Below, piece after piece: positions 63,152 to 64,000 of a stretch of DNA of 64,000 nucleotides. The DNA comes from UBA7985 sp038141425 (GTDB lineage Bacteria; Pseudomonadota; Alphaproteobacteria; UBA7985). The notes beneath the pieces were generated by a model. It ran no database searches. It was not told the origin of the DNA and saw only the letters and a program-made list of their open reading frames with translations. Location of the stretch: positions 358,331 through 422,330 of the forward strand of contig JAYQIC010000007.1 of assembly GCA_038141425.1 (NCBI GenBank), in the 5' to 3' direction. Made by a program: the position numbers and the translations under genes. Numbering within the stretch: position 1 is the stretch's first letter; each line of letters begins with the position of its first letter.

Positions 63152-64000
63152 GCCCTGGCCCCCTGTGGTACAGCGCTGCCCAGGCTTCGCCGACGGCGGA
63201 ACCGACCGGCGAGCAGCAGCAGGTACAGCGCCTCGAGCACCGCGATGGCGAGCAGCGCCATGATCAGTGGCCGGGTCAGGCGGCGCAGGCCGTCACCCCG
63301 TGACAGGGCGCTGAAATCCGGCAGCACGGTGATGGGCGCGCGGGTCAGGCTGGATTCTTCGGCGTTGAACAGCGCGAGCGACACCGGGACGGTCTGGGTC
63401 AGCCCTTCACCGCCGAGGAAATACAGCCCCGCCTGTTCGAGACGCCAGCGCGAGGTGCCGCTGTCGTCGACAATAACGGCGGGGATGACGGTGGTGTCAT
63501 CGCGGCGGACTTCCGCGTTGACCACGCCTTCGAGCGTCAGCGGATCGCCCGCAGCGAGATACTGGGGCACGCGCTGGCGCCGGTCGTCCATCCATTCGAG
63601 CGTGTTCATCAGCATGAAGGTCAGGGTCAGGCAGTCGTCAGGGCCGTAGATCTGGGCATCCTGGCGATCGGCAACCGTGTTGTCGGCCTCGGCATCGCTG
63701 GGGATCTGGGTGGTGCAGTAGGCGTGGGGATCAAAGCCAAGGAACAGCATTTTGGCTTGCTGCAGCGCGGTGCCGTCGTCGCTGTCGGCGGCGGTGGTCT
63801 CCGGGCGTTCGGCGGCGAAGGCGGAAACGATATCGGTTCGATCCTCGGCGGCAACCTCGATGGCTTCGCGCGGGTCAACGTCGCGCAGCAGGGTTCGACC
63901 CGCCCGCCGTCCGTCACCGGGGGCAGAGGTCGCAGCGACGGTCCGACCGTCACCCGCCCCAGCATGGGCTTGAGCCCGGCCATGACCGGGTGGCGGTTTT
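63148..64000 (-). CDS. Membrane protein of the BatA/vWA cluster (5' end outside window)
   Basis: The frame runs off the right edge. Visible sequence includes LLRDVDPREAIEVAAEDRTD, ALQQAKMLFLGFDPHAYC, EAGLYFLGGEGLTQTVPVSLALFN-like beta-rich parts and one C-terminal helix (PLIMALLAIAVLEALYLLLLAG) with a basic cytoplasmic end. This resembles the C-terminal half of BatA-like membrane proteins that precede vWA/GATase genes. It overlaps that gene by four bases. The reading frame upstream of about 63,900 is less certain. Confidence 0.6.
   Translation of the reverse strand, partial: KPPPGHGRAQAHAGAGDGRTVAATSAPGDGRRAGRTLLRDVDPREAIEVAAEDRTDIVSAFAAERPETTAADSDDGTALQQAKMLFLGFDPHAYCTTQIPSDAEADNTVADRQDAQIYGPDDCLTLTFMLMNTLEWMDDRRQRVPQYLAAGDPLTLEGVVNAEVRRDDTTVIPAVIVDDSGTSRWRLEQAGLYFLGGEGLTQTVPVSLALFNAEESSLTRAPITVLPDFSALSRGDGLRRLTRPLIMALLAIAVLEALYLLLLAGRFRRRRSLGSAVPQGARA

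Overview
This window is 64 kb of GC-rich chromosome from an alphaproteobacterium. The evidence is an ATP12-family F1-ATPase chaperone, a circularly permuted two-piece tmRNA, an alpha-type SspB adaptor, GTTC-N7-GTTC LexA boxes, a structured leader in front of serC, and an hflK-hflC-degP cluster. The tRNA-His keeps the encoded G-1:C73 pair. That pair is reported lost in the Rhizobiales/Rhodobacterales/Caulobacterales clade, so a Rhodospirillales-like lineage is more likely. I see no insertion sequence, prophage, CRISPR array or rRNA; almost everything is core housekeeping.

Layout. 0-9.4 kb (+): rarA, crcB, an RluC-type pseudouridine synthase, a HAD phosphatase, ATP12, pccB and a large AsmA-family protein, often with ATGA-type overlaps. 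9.3-12.5 kb: a small RHH protein, a conserved protein of unknown function, sspB and the permuted ssrA on the minus strand, then thyX. 12.5-18.4 kb: a CPBP protease, hflK, hflC, a DegP-like protease and miaA. 18.5-24.4 kb: ilvB, ilvH, ilvC, a putative leucine-rich leader peptide, leuA and a 2Fe-2S ferredoxin. 24.5-29.6 kb: a candidate serC RNA leader, serC-serA-serB (the whole phosphorylated serine pathway) and a D-lactate/glycolate-type FAD dehydrogenase.

29.6-39.0 kb: an AEC transporter (minus), a corrinoid protein paired with a DUF1638 protein, then the cell-shape operon mreB-mreC-mreD-mrdA-rodA with a MaoC-like gene at its end. 39.0-42.0 kb: a divergent DEAD-box helicase / alpha-beta hydrolase pair bracketed by inverted copies of a hairpin-containing repeat of about 110 bp. 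42.0-49.0 kb: parE under a perfect LexA box, a DUF2157/DUF4401/GDYXXLXY membrane module, and glnB-glnA. 49.2-58.5 kb: tRNA-His, a TylF-like methyltransferase, then uvrA, coaD, gyrA and ssb on the minus strand, with LexA boxes near ssb and, degenerately, uvrA. 58.6-64 kb (minus): a secreted protein of unknown function, a membrane protein with two vWA-like motifs around a GATase-like segment, and a partial membrane protein.

About 50 single-base frame changes break otherwise well-conserved reading frames, including essential single-copy genes (gyrA, parE, mreB, mrdA, ilvB, ilvC, serA, uvrA). Most lie in short G/C runs. The simplest reading is uncorrected sequencing error, so broken genes are annotated as single CDSs across the frame changes, not as pseudogenes. 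Coordinates inside such genes are approximate at the joins.
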